The notes: generated by a model from the sequence alone, not told the origin. A stretch of DNA of 64,000 bases from CAYOHG01 sp964465125 (GCA_964465125.1 CAYXIO010000003.1:1-64000); one strand, 5' to 3'; shown: positions 18,180 to 27,630, numbered from the stretch's first letter. Program-made: numbers and translations.

Positions 18180-18188
18180 CGCGGCGGA

Positions 18189-19259
18189 TCACGCCGGCAT
18201 CGGCTGGAGCATGCGATCCAGCCAGGAGCGCAGCGCGCCGTCGTCCCCGGCGAGCTGGCGGAACCGCAGAATCGACGACGCGATCGCGCCTCGGCCGACC
18301 TTCGTACCTTCCGCCAGCCGGCCGGCGACGTCTTCGGTCGTGCGGCGGACGCTGCGCTCGAGCCGCGCCAGCGTCATCGCACCCCAGGCCAGCGGCAATC
18401 CGCAGAACAGCCGCATGCCCGCTGCGGCGGGCGGCAGCGCCAGCACGAATTCCATCCCGCTGCGCAGGCAGCGACGCGCCTCGTCCACCACCGCCAGCAG
18501 CAGCGCGCCGCGCGAAAGCCCGGCCGGCGCCGCGCCATGCGATGCGACCGCCGACTCATCGGGCGGAAGGTAGCGCCGCCCGTGCGTGGCGTCCTTCCAC
18601 GCGTCCTTCAGGATGTTCACGAGCTGAAGCCCGATGCCGAGTTCGATCGCAATCTCGCGCAGCTTGGCCACCATCGGGCTGCGCAGGTAGTGCGCCATCA
18701 TGGCGCAGAGCATCTCGCCCACGTCGCCCGCAACGTAGTAGCAATAGTCGCGCAGCTCCGCACGATTCGCCACCGCAGGATACGCTTGGCCGCGCTCGCG
18801 GCTGCGCGCCAGCATGTGCTCCACGCCGCGGATCATCGTGCGGGCGCAGGTGACCACCGGGCGGCGATACTCGCCTTCCAGCGCGGCGACGCGCGTGAGA
18901 ACTTCCGGCACGTGCGCCATCAGCGCCCGCTCGGCGGCCAGCTCGCCAAGAGATTCATGTGCGACGCGCACCGCCGCGTCCGCCGGGTCGCTCGGGACTC
19001 CGCCCAGGGTGAGACGGTCGTCTCGCCCGTCTCCCGAGCCGGCCGAGTCGTCGACAACGCCCAGGGCAAGATCCAGCCGCCGCAGGTATTGCCGGCGACC
19101 CTCATCCGACAGTTGCGGCGCGTCTTCGAGCGTGTCGACCACGCGCATGAGCAGGTAGGCGATGCCGACCGCGTCCGCCAGCGGCTGCGGCAGCATGGGT
19201 ATGACCAGGGCGTACGTCCGCGAGACGCCCCGCAGGTGGCTGGCGATGAATGCGTCCAT
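18189..19259 (-). CDS. Squalene/phytoene synthase-family enzyme
   Basis: 356 residues from ATG 19257-19259; an ATG nine codons upstream is possible. Two Asp-rich prenyl-diphosphate-binding motifs are present: DTLED at 42-46 and QLVNILKDAWKD near 212-222, together with VSRTYAL at the start and the YCYYVAGDVGEML helix. The family condenses two C15 or C20 diphosphates head to head to squalene or phytoene at the membrane. It lies in the same direction as dxs and a prenyl diphosphate synthase, so it is likely the end of a local C30/C40 route. Squalene and phytoene synthesis cannot be told apart here; VGIAYLLMRVVDTLED leans to squalene-synthase-like members. Confidence 0.88.
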   Translation of the reverse strand: MDAFIASHLRGVSRTYALVIPMLPQPLADAVGIAYLLMRVVDTLEDAPQLSDEGRRQYLRRLDLALGVVDDSAGSGDGRDDRLTLGGVPSDPADAAVRVAHESLGELAAERALMAHVPEVLTRVAALEGEYRRPVVTCARTMIRGVEHMLARSRERGQAYPAVANRAELRDYCYYVAGDVGEMLCAMMAHYLRSPMVAKLREIAIELGIGLQLVNILKDAWKDATHGRRYLPPDESAVASHGAAPAGLSRGALLLAVVDEARRCLRSGMEFVLALPPAAAGMRLFCGLPLAWGAMTLARLERSVRRTTEDVAGRLAEGTKVGRGAIASSILRFRQLAGDDGALRSWLDRMLQPMPA

Positions 19260-19343
19260 CGCCGCGAGTATAAGGCAGACCGGCATTTCGCGGAAACGCC
19301 GCGCCGCCAATCGACGGCTTGAAGTCGAGGAAACGAACCGCGA

Positions 19344-21257
19344 TCAGCGAACGACCGGCGCCTCCCGAACGGCGGCGTGTCCCCGCCCGGCCGTAATCGC
19401 CCGGCGGACGGCGGCGGCGATGCCGGCAGAATCAATCCCCGCCTCGGCAAGCTGCCCCGGGCGCGAGCCGTGTCGGTAGAACACGTTCTCAGCGTGGCCG
19501 AGCCGCACGATCTGCTCGGTCGGCAGGCCGAGCCGATTGGCCGTCTCGAGCACCGCCGAACCGAAGCCGCCCGCGACCGAATGATCCTCGATGGTCAGCA
19601 CCGGCGTTCCGCGCGTGATCGCGGTCGTAACCATGTCCTCGTCGATCGGCTTGGCGAAGCGGGCGTTAACGACCGTGATGAAGAGGTCCTCGCCCGCCAG
19701 CGTCTCGGCCGCTTCCAGGCCGTTCTGAAGCGTCGTGCCGTAGCACAGCAGCGTTGCATCCGGCCCTTCGCGCATCACGCGCGCGCGGCCGAGCTCGAAG
19801 GCGGGGCCGGCGGGCAGCGGCTCGGGCACCATGTCGCGCGGATAACGGATCGCGCTCGGTCCGCTGAGCGTCAGACCGAATCGCATCGCCTGGGTCAGCT
19901 CGGCCTCGTCGGCCGGCGCGATCAGGACCAGGTTCTGAAGGCCGCGCAGGTAGGCGATGTCGAGGTAGCCGTGGTGAACGGCGCCGTCGCCGCCGACCAG
20001 GCCGCCGCGGTCGATGCAGAACATCACCGGAAGCTGCTGGAGCGCGACCTCCTGGAAGACCTGGTCGAAGGCGCGTTGCAGGAAGGTGGAGTAGATGCAG
20101 GCGATCGGACGCAGGCCGCTCTTGGCCATTCCGCCCGCGATGTCCACGGTGCAGCTTTCGGCGATCCCGCAATCGAGCACGCGTTCGGGCAGCGCGTCGC
20201 GCACCTTGGCCAACCCGGTTCCATCGGGCATGGCGGCGGTCAGGGCGTAGACCCGCTCGTCCTCGCGCATCGCCTCGATGCACGCGTCCGCGAAGGCGCT
20301 GGTCCAGCTTTTGCGCACGCCCTTGATCGGCGTGACCTTGCCGGAGTCGACCTTCAGCTTGCCCGGGCTGTGGAACGCACAGGGGTCTTCCGAGGCCCAG
20401 TCGCAGCCGCGGCCCTTCTCGGTGTGCACGTGCAGCAGCACCGGGTGCGACACGTCCTGGAGCAGCTTGAGCATGTCGATCAGGTGCGGTAGATCATGCC
20501 CGTCGACCGGCCCCACGTAGATGAAGCCCATGTGCTCGAAAATCTGGTGCGGCGAGACGGTGGCCTTGAGGCCTTCCTTCAAGTGACTCAGCGCTTCGAG
20601 CACGCTCTTGCCGACGAACGGCACGCGCGGCAGCAGGTCGGAGAGCTTGTGCTTGACCTCTTCGTAGAGCCGGCTGACGCGGAAGCGCGCCAGGTAGGAC
20701 GCGAGCGCGCCCTGCGTCGGAGCGATGCCCATCGAGTTGTCGTTCAGCACGACGAGGAACTGACGCTTGAGCGTGCCGGCCTGGTTGAGCCCCTCCAGGG
20801 CCACGCCGTTGACGATGCTCGCGTCGCCGACCAGCGCGACGACGCGCGAGTCGCGCTTCAGAATCTGGTCGCCGCGCGCCAGTCCGACGGCGGTGGCGAT
20901 CGCGGTGCCGGCGTGTCCGACGTCGAAGAGGTCGTATTCGCTCTCGCGCGGATTGGGAAAGCCGCTCACGCCGCCGACGCAGCGCAGCAGGTCGAAGGCC
21001 TTGTTGCGGCCGGTGACAAGCTTGTGGACGTAGCACTGGTGGCCGACGTCGAAGAGCAGACGGTCCTTCGAGAAGTCGAAAACGCGATGCAGCGCGAGGG
21101 TGAGCTCGGTGACCCCGAGGTTGCTGGCCAGGTGGCCGCCGTTCTTCACCACGACCTCGATGATCCTGGCCCGGATTTCGCCGGCGAGCTGATCGAGCTG
21201 CTCGAGGCTCATCCGCCTGATGTCCGCCGGGCCACGCACCGATTCGAGTAGCGTCAT
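19344..21257 (-). CDS. dxs: 1-deoxy-D-xylulose-5-phosphate synthase
   Basis: 637 residues from ATG 21255-21257 (AAGGA ten bases upstream). It makes DXP from pyruvate and glyceraldehyde 3-phosphate, the first step of the MEP isoprenoid pathway. Transketolase fold: substrate His in FDVGHQCYVHKL, diphosphate-binding GDASIVNGVALEGLNQA (usual GDG is GDA here), pyrimidine domain with GLRPIACIYSTFLQRAFDQ, and C-terminal domain with EDHSVAGGFGSAV. The length is typical. It lies about 100 bp after the prenyl diphosphate synthase gene and 85 bp before the squalene/phytoene synthase gene, which fits an isoprenoid operon. No other MEP genes are in the window. Confidence 0.96.
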   Translation of the reverse strand: MTLLESVRGPADIRRMSLEQLDQLAGEIRARIIEVVVKNGGHLASNLGVTELTLALHRVFDFSKDRLLFDVGHQCYVHKLVTGRNKAFDLLRCVGGVSGFPNPRESEYDLFDVGHAGTAIATAVGLARGDQILKRDSRVVALVGDASIVNGVALEGLNQAGTLKRQFLVVLNDNSMGIAPTQGALASYLARFRVSRLYEEVKHKLSDLLPRVPFVGKSVLEALSHLKEGLKATVSPHQIFEHMGFIYVGPVDGHDLPHLIDMLKLLQDVSHPVLLHVHTEKGRGCDWASEDPCAFHSPGKLKVDSGKVTPIKGVRKSWTSAFADACIEAMREDERVYALTAAMPDGTGLAKVRDALPERVLDCGIAESCTVDIAGGMAKSGLRPIACIYSTFLQRAFDQVFQEVALQQLPVMFCIDRGGLVGGDGAVHHGYLDIAYLRGLQNLVLIAPADEAELTQAMRFGLTLSGPSAIRYPRDMVPEPLPAGPAFELGRARVMREGPDATLLCYGTTLQNGLEAAETLAGEDLFITVVNARFAKPIDEDMVTTAITRGTPVLTIEDHSVAGGFGSAVLETANRLGLPTEQIVRLGHAENVFYRHGSRPGQLAEAGIDSAGIAAAVRRAITAGRGHAAVREAPVVR

Positions 21258-21354
21258 TGCAACGGTCCTTCCGTCAGGGGCGCCGCGACATGGCCGCGGC
21301 GCTCGGCCCGCATGCACGCGCAGGCGGGGCTGAAACTCCCGGGTCTCATTCGGC

Positions 21355-22287
21355 TCAGCGGTCGCGCTCCAGCACGAACTGCGCCAGGGCGCGCAGCGGT
21401 TCGCCGCGCGAACCAAACTCGGCCAGTGCCGCGCATGCCCGCTCGACCTCCTCAGCAGCCTGCCGGCGGCTCTCGCGCTCGCCGAACGCCGCCGGGTAGG
21501 TCTGCTTCTCGACGATCGCGTCCTTGCCGGCACGCTTGCCCAGCGCTTCCGTCGTGCCGAGGCAATCGAGCAGGTCGTCAACAATCTGGAACGCGAGCCC
21601 GAGCCCGCGCCCGTAGGCGCTCAGAGCGCTCACCGCGCCGTCGGGCGCGTCGGCCGCCAGCGCGCCCAGCCGGCAGCTCGCCTCGATCAGCCGCGCCGTC
21701 TTGTGCTCGTGAATGTAGCGCACGCGATCGCCGTCAATCGGCTGACGCTCACCGGCCACGTCCGCGCCCTGCCCCACGACCATGCCGCACGTGGCTTCGG
21801 CGAGGGTGAGGATCATATCCCCGCGACGCCGGGCCGGGCAGCGGCCCAGCAGGGCGAACGCCGCGCTGACGAGCCAGTCCCCGGCCAGGACGGCGACCGC
21901 CTCGCCGAAGACGCGATGGCAGGTCGGCCGCCCGCGACGCAGGTCGTCATCGTCCATCGCGGGCAGGTCATCGTGAATCAGCGAGAACGTGTGAATGCAC
22001 TCCAGCGCGAGCGCCGCGGGCAAGGCCGCTTCATTCGCAGCGCCGCACATTTCCGCGGACGCCAACGCCAGCACCGGCCGAAGCCGCTTGCCGCCGCTTT
22101 CCAGCGAGTACGTAACCGCCTCGATCAGCCGACTCTGCCGAGCATCGCGGGATTTCAGATCCGTTACATACGCGGAAAGGAACTGTTCGAACGTCTGCCG
22201 CAGCGACTTCAGGAGGGTCATCGCGGCGCCGTCCGGCTCCCCGGCGGTGGTCGGCTCCCCGGCTGCGTTTATCTGGACATCCTGCAT
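21355..22287 (-). CDS. ispA: Prenyl diphosphate synthase, IspA/GGPP-synthase type
   Basis: 310 residues from ATG 22285-22287; ATG 22219-22221 (288 residues) is also possible because the first 22 residues look unstructured and neither site has a strong Shine-Dalgarno. First Asp-rich motif DDLPAMDDDDLRRG has the four-residue insertion of bacterial FPP synthases; the second is FQIVDDLLD. The GKRAGKDAIVEKQTYPA segment and SGGKRLRPVLALAS are also diagnostic. It elongates DMAPP/IPP to farnesyl or geranylgeranyl diphosphate and feeds the squalene/phytoene synthase in the same cluster. Chain length is uncertain. Confidence 0.92.
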   Translation of the reverse strand: MQDVQINAAGEPTTAGEPDGAAMTLLKSLRQTFEQFLSAYVTDLKSRDARQSRLIEAVTYSLESGGKRLRPVLALASAEMCGAANEAALPAALALECIHTFSLIHDDLPAMDDDDLRRGRPTCHRVFGEAVAVLAGDWLVSAAFALLGRCPARRRGDMILTLAEATCGMVVGQGADVAGERQPIDGDRVRYIHEHKTARLIEASCRLGALAADAPDGAVSALSAYGRGLGLAFQIVDDLLDCLGTTEALGKRAGKDAIVEKQTYPAAFGERESRRQAAEEVERACAALAEFGSRGEPLRALAQFVLERDR

Positions 22288-22350
22288 TCGCTCAGCATAG
22301 AGTGCCCGCAGCGGTTTCACCAGCGCTCGAACAGGTCGGCCGCGTCGCGA

Positions 22351-22947
22351 ATGCCCCGGGAACTGACCCCCAAACTCGTCCTGCGAGCCTACTGCGCCGG
22401 CCTTTTTCCCATGGGGACCGACGACGGACAGATTCACTGGTTCAGCCCGGACCCGCGCTGCATCTTTGAGCTGCACGGACTGAGCATCAGCCGCAGCCTC
22501 CGAAAAACGCTGGCCCGAAAAATCTTCCAGGTCCGATTCGATTCGGCCTTCGAAACCGTGATCGACCAATGCGCCCTGCGGGCCGAGGGCACCTGGATCA
22601 GCCCCGACATCCGCCGCGTCTACGTCGAATTGCACAACCGCGGCTTCGCGCACTCCGTCGAGTGCTGGCGCGACGAGCGCCTCGCGGGCGGGCTCTACGG
22701 CGTGGCCATCGCGGGAGCGTTTTTCGGCGAATCGATGTTCTTCCGCGAGACCGACGCCTCGAAGGTGGCGCTGACCGCGCTGATCGAGCGCATGAGGCAG
22801 CGCGGCATGGCCCTGCTGGACACGCAGTGGGCCACGCCGCACCTGCTCAGCCTCGGCGCCGTCGAAATCCCGCGCGAGGAATACCTGCGACGACTGGCGG
22901 CGGCGCTGGAGCTGGAGGTGCAGTTCGCGGCCCCCGCCGCGCCGTAG
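22351..22947 (+). CDS. aat: Leucyl/phenylalanyl-tRNA-protein transferase
   Basis: 198 residues. It adds Leu or Phe to the N-terminus of proteins bearing Arg or Lys, marking them for ClpAP through ClpS. Family features: LVLRAYCAGLFPMG, the WFSPDPR motif, and C-terminal GLYGVAIAGAFFGESMFF with a conserved LLDTQW near residue 160. ATG 22351 starts the conserved domain at once; no strong ribosome-binding site is seen. It diverges from the prenyl synthase gene across about 60 bp. It is slightly shorter than the E. coli enzyme (about 234). Confidence 0.93.
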   Translation: MPRELTPKLVLRAYCAGLFPMGTDDGQIHWFSPDPRCIFELHGLSISRSLRKTLARKIFQVRFDSAFETVIDQCALRAEGTWISPDIRRVYVELHNRGFAHSVECWRDERLAGGLYGVAIAGAFFGESMFFRETDASKVALTALIERMRQRGMALLDTQWATPHLLSLGAVEIPREEYLRRLAAALELEVQFAAPAAP

Positions 22948-22963
22948 CCGGCCGCCGCCCTGC

Positions 22964-25498
22964 TCAGCACCCCTGCCCGAACTTCACCAGCATCATTGAC
23001 AGGTCGGTCAGGTCGATCGCCGTGTCGCCGTTCAGATCGCCGTCGGCGGCGGTCTGCCCGCTCTGTCCGAAATTCACCAGCAGAATCGAGAGGTCGTCGA
23101 GATCGATGAACCGGTCGGCGTTGAGATCCTCGGGACAGCCGAACAGCAGCGCGTCGACGCCGTCGGGGATCGGCTGCGCGGCCAGGGCCAGGCCGCGGAA
23201 GTTGTTGAACACCATGTCCGACGGACCGCTGGTCAGCGGCGTCTCACTCAGGATGGAAGCCGTCGCGCCGGTCGCCGCGATCCGCACCAGCTCGGCCTCG
23301 GTCGAAGCGGGATAGCCGATGGCATAGAGCACGCCGTCGGTCGGCGAGAGAAACGCGTCGCGCGGCATGCTATTGGTGAACAGCACCGTCTTCACGAAGG
23401 TGTTGGTGGCGGTGTTGAGCACGCGAATGCCCGGGCTCGTGCCGCAGTTGCCGACGTAGACGAACGCGCCGGCCGGATCGACGTCAACCGACAGGGGAAA
23501 GTCCACGGTTCCGACGTTGGTGATCAGCGCGGAGCCCGCCCCCGCGACCGACACCACCGAGACGTTGTCCGAGAACGCATTGCTGACGTAGGCGCGCGTG
23601 CCGTCGGGTGAGAACGCGGACCGGATCGGGAAGTCGCCGACCGGAACCGCCGCCACCTGCGTCATGCTCGCGGTATCGAACAGCCGCAGCAGGTCGTTGA
23701 AGCTGTCGCAGACGGCCAGCGTGCCGCCGTCGGCACTCAGCTCGATGCCGCTGATCTCGGTGTACGGATAGCCCTGGGCTGAGCCGGTCTGCCCCGCGCT
23801 GCGCTGTGCGACGATCGAGCTGGCCGCGCCGGCCAGGTGTATGAAGCTGATCTGATCGGTTCCGGCGACATTCAGCACGTAGGCCGTCTGGCTGTCGGGC
23901 GAGATGCGCACGCGCGCCGGGCGCGAGAAGACCGACAGGTTCTTCACCACCGTGTCCGTCGCCAGGTCGATGATGACGACCTTGTCGGCGTCCGCCGCAC
24001 AGACGACCGCGTAGGCGCCGTCCGGCGTGATGGCGACGTCGAGCGGGCGTTCGCCGACGTCGACGTAGGAGCGCACGGTGTTCGTCACCAGATCGAGCAT
24101 GCAGACGTTGCGCGACGTGTTGTTGCAGACCACGCCGACCGTTCCGTCGCTGGAGATGGCCAGGTCGCGCGAGGCGTCGCCCTCGGGCGCGGCTCCGCTG
24201 AGGTTCAGGCCCTCGGCAAGCCCGCTCGCGCCGTTGATGTTGTAGAACTGTGCGTCCTCGCGGAAGCGGTTGTTCAGCGCCACGGCGCGCAGCTCGGTGG
24301 GGCTGGCGGCCGCGTCGACGCACGCCGCCAGCGTCAGCGTCTTGGCCAGCGTACGCGTCGCGACGTTGATCACGCTCGAATTGAAGTTGGACACGAACGC
24401 ATATTGGCCGTCGTAGGAAAGCTCGATGTCGCCGACCACGCCGGTGGAAATGGTGGCGGCGCGTGCACCGGTGGACAGGTTGACGAAGATCACGTTGTTG
24501 CTGATGGCGGCCAGCGCGTGCGACTTGTCGGGCGTCAGGCGCACCACCTGGCTCTGAAGGCCGTCGGGGGTCGTGCTGTACGACGCGATGACGCCGTGCG
24601 CGACCAGGTCGATCGTCGTGACGGCCCCGGGCGAGGACTCATGCGAAACGACGGCCAGCGTGCCGTCGGCGCTGAGGTCCACCGCGGTCGGCAGTGTGGA
24701 AGTCGTCAACGAGGCGATCTGCGACGCGCTGGCGCGATCGAACAGCACGACGCGCGATCCGCCGCGATCGGGCTGCACGATCGTCGTGCCGTCCGGGGAG
24801 AGCGCGAACTGCGTGAGCAGCTCGCCGCTGATGCCCGATTCGGGCGTGAAAAAGAAGCCGATCACGCCCTGCGGCGCGCTCGGGAAGCTGGACACCTCGC
24901 TCAGCGTGTTCAGGTCGATGACCGAGAACGTCGAGCTGACCGCGTCGTTGATCACGCCGACGACGGCGTACTGGCTGTCCGGGGAGATCGCGACCGCGCA
25001 GGGCTGCGAGCCGGTGATCGCCACGTCGGCGACCACGCTCCGCGTTGCGACGTCAATGATGGAAACCGTATCCGACAGCGCGTTGGGAACGACGGCGTAG
25101 GCGTTGTCCGGCGTAACGGCAACGTCGAGCGGATAGTCGCCGACCGGCACGCTGTCGGTGACCTGGCGCGTGTCGACGTTCAGAAAGGTGACCAGGTCGG
25201 TGTCGCGATTGACGATCACCACCGACCCGCCGTCGCGCGTGTACGCAACCTCGCGCGGCATGTCGCCTTCGGGGTCATCGTTGGTGCTGAGAAAGACCAG
25301 GCTGCCGGCGCGCTGTGCCGCGGCGAGGCCGCCGGGATCAGCCAGCGCAGCCGAGAGAGGCCGCGGGTCACTCCAGAGCACCGGCAGGCTCGCACCCCGG
25401 CCGTCCGGCGATACTTCCTGCCAATCGGCGCGGGCCAGCCCACCCCACACCTCCAGCACACTGAACGCAAGCAGAATGCGGCTCGCACGACGGGACAT
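22964..25498 (-). CDS. Secreted YVTN/YncE-type beta-propeller with C-terminal dockerin-like repeats
   Basis: 844 residues from ATG 25496-25498, preceded by AGGAGG; an adjacent ATG at 25501 is too close to the site. A signal peptide (ILLAFSVLEVWGGLARA) is followed by 15-18 short blades of the YVTN type, such as AVTPDNAYAVVPNALSDTV and VAITPDGAYAVVCAADADKV. The C-terminus carries two calcium-binding dockerin-type loops, DLNADRFIDLDDL and DLNGDTAIDLTDL, in the GDLNGDxxIDxxDL form common in planctomycetes. Such tails are thought to act in surface assembly or attachment. It converges with aat. Ligand is unknown. Confidence 0.88.
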   Translation of the reverse strand: MSRRASRILLAFSVLEVWGGLARADWQEVSPDGRGASLPVLWSDPRPLSAALADPGGLAAAQRAGSLVFLSTNDDPEGDMPREVAYTRDGGSVVIVNRDTDLVTFLNVDTRQVTDSVPVGDYPLDVAVTPDNAYAVVPNALSDTVSIIDVATRSVVADVAITGSQPCAVAISPDSQYAVVGVINDAVSSTFSVIDLNTLSEVSSFPSAPQGVIGFFFTPESGISGELLTQFALSPDGTTIVQPDRGGSRVVLFDRASASQIASLTTSTLPTAVDLSADGTLAVVSHESSPGAVTTIDLVAHGVIASYSTTPDGLQSQVVRLTPDKSHALAAISNNVIFVNLSTGARAATISTGVVGDIELSYDGQYAFVSNFNSSVINVATRTLAKTLTLAACVDAAASPTELRAVALNNRFREDAQFYNINGASGLAEGLNLSGAAPEGDASRDLAISSDGTVGVVCNNTSRNVCMLDLVTNTVRSYVDVGERPLDVAITPDGAYAVVCAADADKVVIIDLATDTVVKNLSVFSRPARVRISPDSQTAYVLNVAGTDQISFIHLAGAASSIVAQRSAGQTGSAQGYPYTEISGIELSADGGTLAVCDSFNDLLRLFDTASMTQVAAVPVGDFPIRSAFSPDGTRAYVSNAFSDNVSVVSVAGAGSALITNVGTVDFPLSVDVDPAGAFVYVGNCGTSPGIRVLNTATNTFVKTVLFTNSMPRDAFLSPTDGVLYAIGYPASTEAELVRIAATGATASILSETPLTSGPSDMVFNNFRGLALAAQPIPDGVDALLFGCPEDLNADRFIDLDDLSILLVNFGQSGQTAADGDLNGDTAIDLTDLSMMLVKFGQGC

Positions 25499-25709
25499 CA
25501 TCCACCTCCTGTGACGCGTCCGCCGAGTTTCGACTGAAAGGCGCCGCGTGAACCTCGTTCGAGACATGGCAAGCGCGTTGCCGAGCGGTCCACAGCACGC
25601 GAGAAACTCACTGGCTCACCCCGCGCGACGCCTGTCGCGCCCGGGGAAAGGACGTTGGAATCCAGTGTGCCGCCGCGCGCCGCGCGCGGTCAAGGCCAAT
25701 CGCGCGCGA

Positions 25710-26687
25710 TCAGGTGCGCTTTCGATGAGCGACGATCGCGGCCAGGCGGCGGACGTGCTCGGGTCCGACACCGCAGCAGCCGCCGATAACCGACACGCCC
25801 GCCTCCAGCAGCGGACCGACGTGCGCTCCAAACTCCTCCGGCGTCTGCGGATAGACCGGCTGACCCTGGTCGAGATCGGGCAGCCCGACATTCGGCCGAC
25901 ACCAGATGAAGCGCGCCGTGTGGGCTCGCAGCGCCACGACCGCCGGCAGCGCCGTCGCGATCCCCGCGCCGCAGTTGCAGCCGATCGCGTCGGCGCCCGC
26001 CTCGTCCAGGGCGGCAGCGGCGACGGACGCCTCGACGCCCATGACCGTCTGAGTGCGCTGCGGCCCCGAATCGAACGAGAGGCAGGCCACGACCGGCAAG
26101 CCGGTCGCCTCGCGGACGGCCCGCAATGCGAGCAGGATTTCGGCCAGCTCGGAAAAAGTCTCCAGCACCAGAAAATCGACACCACCGCCCGCCAACGCAC
26201 GCGCCTGCTCGGCAAACGCAGCGGCCAGCTCGTTCTCCGGGCGCTCGCGAACCACTACCAGCTTGCCCGAAGGCCCGATCGTGCCGCCGACGCGAATGGC
26301 CGGCGGTCTCGTCGCCGCCGAACCGCGCCGCCCACCGCGCGCCGCCGTGCCGAGAGACGGTGTCGCGCTCGGAGTTTCCCCCGCCGCGCGCGCCGCGCGA
26401 ACCGCGATCTCGGCGCCGGCCGCGTTCACGCGGGCGACCGACGCGTCAACGCCGCGCTGCTCGAAGACGATGCGATTCGCCGCGAAGGTGTTCGTGGTGA
26501 GCAACTCCGCGCCGGCAGCGACATACTCGCGCGCCAGCGCCTCAACGACGTGCGGGTGCGAGAGGTTCGCCAGTTCCGCTGGTGCGTTCAGCGGCACGCC
26601 GCGGGCGCGCAGGATCGTCGACCAGCCGCCGTCAGCGACGGTGACGCGTCCAGCCAGTTCGGCGAAATCAAAGCCCATCGGTTTCAT
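25710..26687 (-). CDS. Homocysteine S-methyltransferase-domain protein
   Basis: 325 residues, a single Hcy-binding TIM barrel. The zinc ligands are visible: GCNCG (C239) and GGCCG (C304, C305), spaced as in the MetH N-terminal module and BHMT. N-terminal VADGGWSTIL and TNTFAANR match the family. It transfers a methyl group to homocysteine. There are no folate or cobalamin domains, so the donor may be betaine, S-methylmethionine or a partner protein. Its start overlaps the end of the sugar-isomerase-like gene by 20 bp, so they are co-translated. A metF gene lies 36 kb away in this window. Confidence 0.9.
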   Translation of the reverse strand: MKPMGFDFAELAGRVTVADGGWSTILRARGVPLNAPAELANLSHPHVVEALAREYVAAGAELLTTNTFAANRIVFEQRGVDASVARVNAAGAEIAVRAARAAGETPSATPSLGTAARGGRRGSAATRPPAIRVGGTIGPSGKLVVVRERPENELAAAFAEQARALAGGGVDFLVLETFSELAEILLALRAVREATGLPVVACLSFDSGPQRTQTVMGVEASVAAAALDEAGADAIGCNCGAGIATALPAVVALRAHTARFIWCRPNVGLPDLDQGQPVYPQTPEEFGAHVGPLLEAGVSVIGGCCGVGPEHVRRLAAIVAHRKRT

Positions 26688-27525
26688 CCGCAGTTGAACG
26701 CGCGATCGATCGGGCTCCGGTAACCAACCCCTCCATGAACGAGCGAATCTCGTTCAGCGAGCCGTCGCCTTCGTACGTCAGCGGGCCGTCATAGCCAACG
26801 TGACGGAGCGCCGCCATCGCGCCGGGCCAATCGACGTCGTCGTTTCTGGCCGGGAGCGCAACACCGCCCGCGCCGCGCCGCGCGTCCGGACGTCGCACGC
26901 GCACCCGCACGATCCGGCCGGCCAGCGTTCGAATCCAGTCCTGCGGACAGCCGAAGGTCGCGACGTCGGCAGGATCGAGGTACCACCCGATGGCGCTGGA
27001 GTTGGCCTGGTCGACCAGCTCAGCCGCCTCGATCGGCGAGAGCAGAAATCGCGTGCCGGCGCGGTCGAGCGCCAGCACAACGCCGAGCTCCTCGGCGTCG
27101 GCGCGCAGCAAAAGTAATGTTTCGAGCGTGCTGCGCCAGGCCTCGGCGTATCCGATGCGCGGTGCGGAATCGCTGTGGCGGGCGAGCACGGCAGGCACAA
27201 CGCGAAGCGCTCCCGCGCCCAGCCAGGAGGCCCGCAGCATGGCGGCGCGCAGGTCGCAAAGGAGGCGTTGGCGCGCAGGCAAGTCGGGCGGCGCGAGGTC
27301 CGCCAGGTCGCTCCAGTCGCCCGATAGTCCGACGATCCGGATTCCGAGCTTTTCGGCCGCGGCTCGCAGATCGGCACAATCGCGTTGGCTGGCGCCCGGA
27401 CCCAGCCCGCCGGCATCGTCGCGCTTCAGCTCGACGCCCTGGAGGCCCGCCTGGCGGACCGCCGTCATCTGCGCAAGCACGGGCTCGCCGGTCCGAGTTC
27501 CACTGAGGTGCAGGGCACTGAGCAT
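26668..27525 (-). CDS. Sugar phosphate isomerase/epimerase-like TIM-barrel protein
   Basis: 285 residues with the AP-endonuclease-family-2 (xylose-isomerase-like) barrel pattern: LQGVELKRDD, LGIRIVGLSGDW, VVLALDRAGTRFL, AIGWYLDPADV, and the terminal GYDGPLTYEGDGSLNEIRSF. These proteins are metal-dependent isomerases or epimerases of sugars or inositols; the reaction here is not identifiable. It overlaps the homocysteine methyltransferase gene by 20 bp. A possible promoter lies upstream on the minus strand (TTATTG at 27594-27599, 16 bp, CATAAT at 27572-27577). Confidence 0.82.
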   Translation of the reverse strand: MLSALHLSGTRTGEPVLAQMTAVRQAGLQGVELKRDDAGGLGPGASQRDCADLRAAAEKLGIRIVGLSGDWSDLADLAPPDLPARQRLLCDLRAAMLRASWLGAGALRVVPAVLARHSDSAPRIGYAEAWRSTLETLLLLRADAEELGVVLALDRAGTRFLLSPIEAAELVDQANSSAIGWYLDPADVATFGCPQDWIRTLAGRIVRVRVRRPDARRGAGGVALPARNDDVDWPGAMAALRHVGYDGPLTYEGDGSLNEIRSFMEGLVTGARSIARSTADETDGL

Positions 27526-27600
27526 CGTACGGCAGCCTCGGTCGACCGCGCGACGGGCGGGTCGGCCGAAGATTATGCGATCCGGCGGCGCAGCAATAAA

Positions 27601-27630
27601 GCCGGCGTCCCAGTTCGCTGGAACGCCGGC
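27601..27630 (-). terminator. UUCG-capped hairpin, terminator-like on the minus strand
   Basis: Arms 27601-27613 and 27618-27630 form a 13-bp stem with a single C-A mismatch. The plus-strand loop is TTCG closed by C-G-rich pairs. Read on the minus strand it is followed at once by TTTATT, the layout of an intrinsic terminator. No minus-strand gene is evident upstream of it, so it could instead insulate the isomerase gene or belong to a small RNA. Confidence 0.5.
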
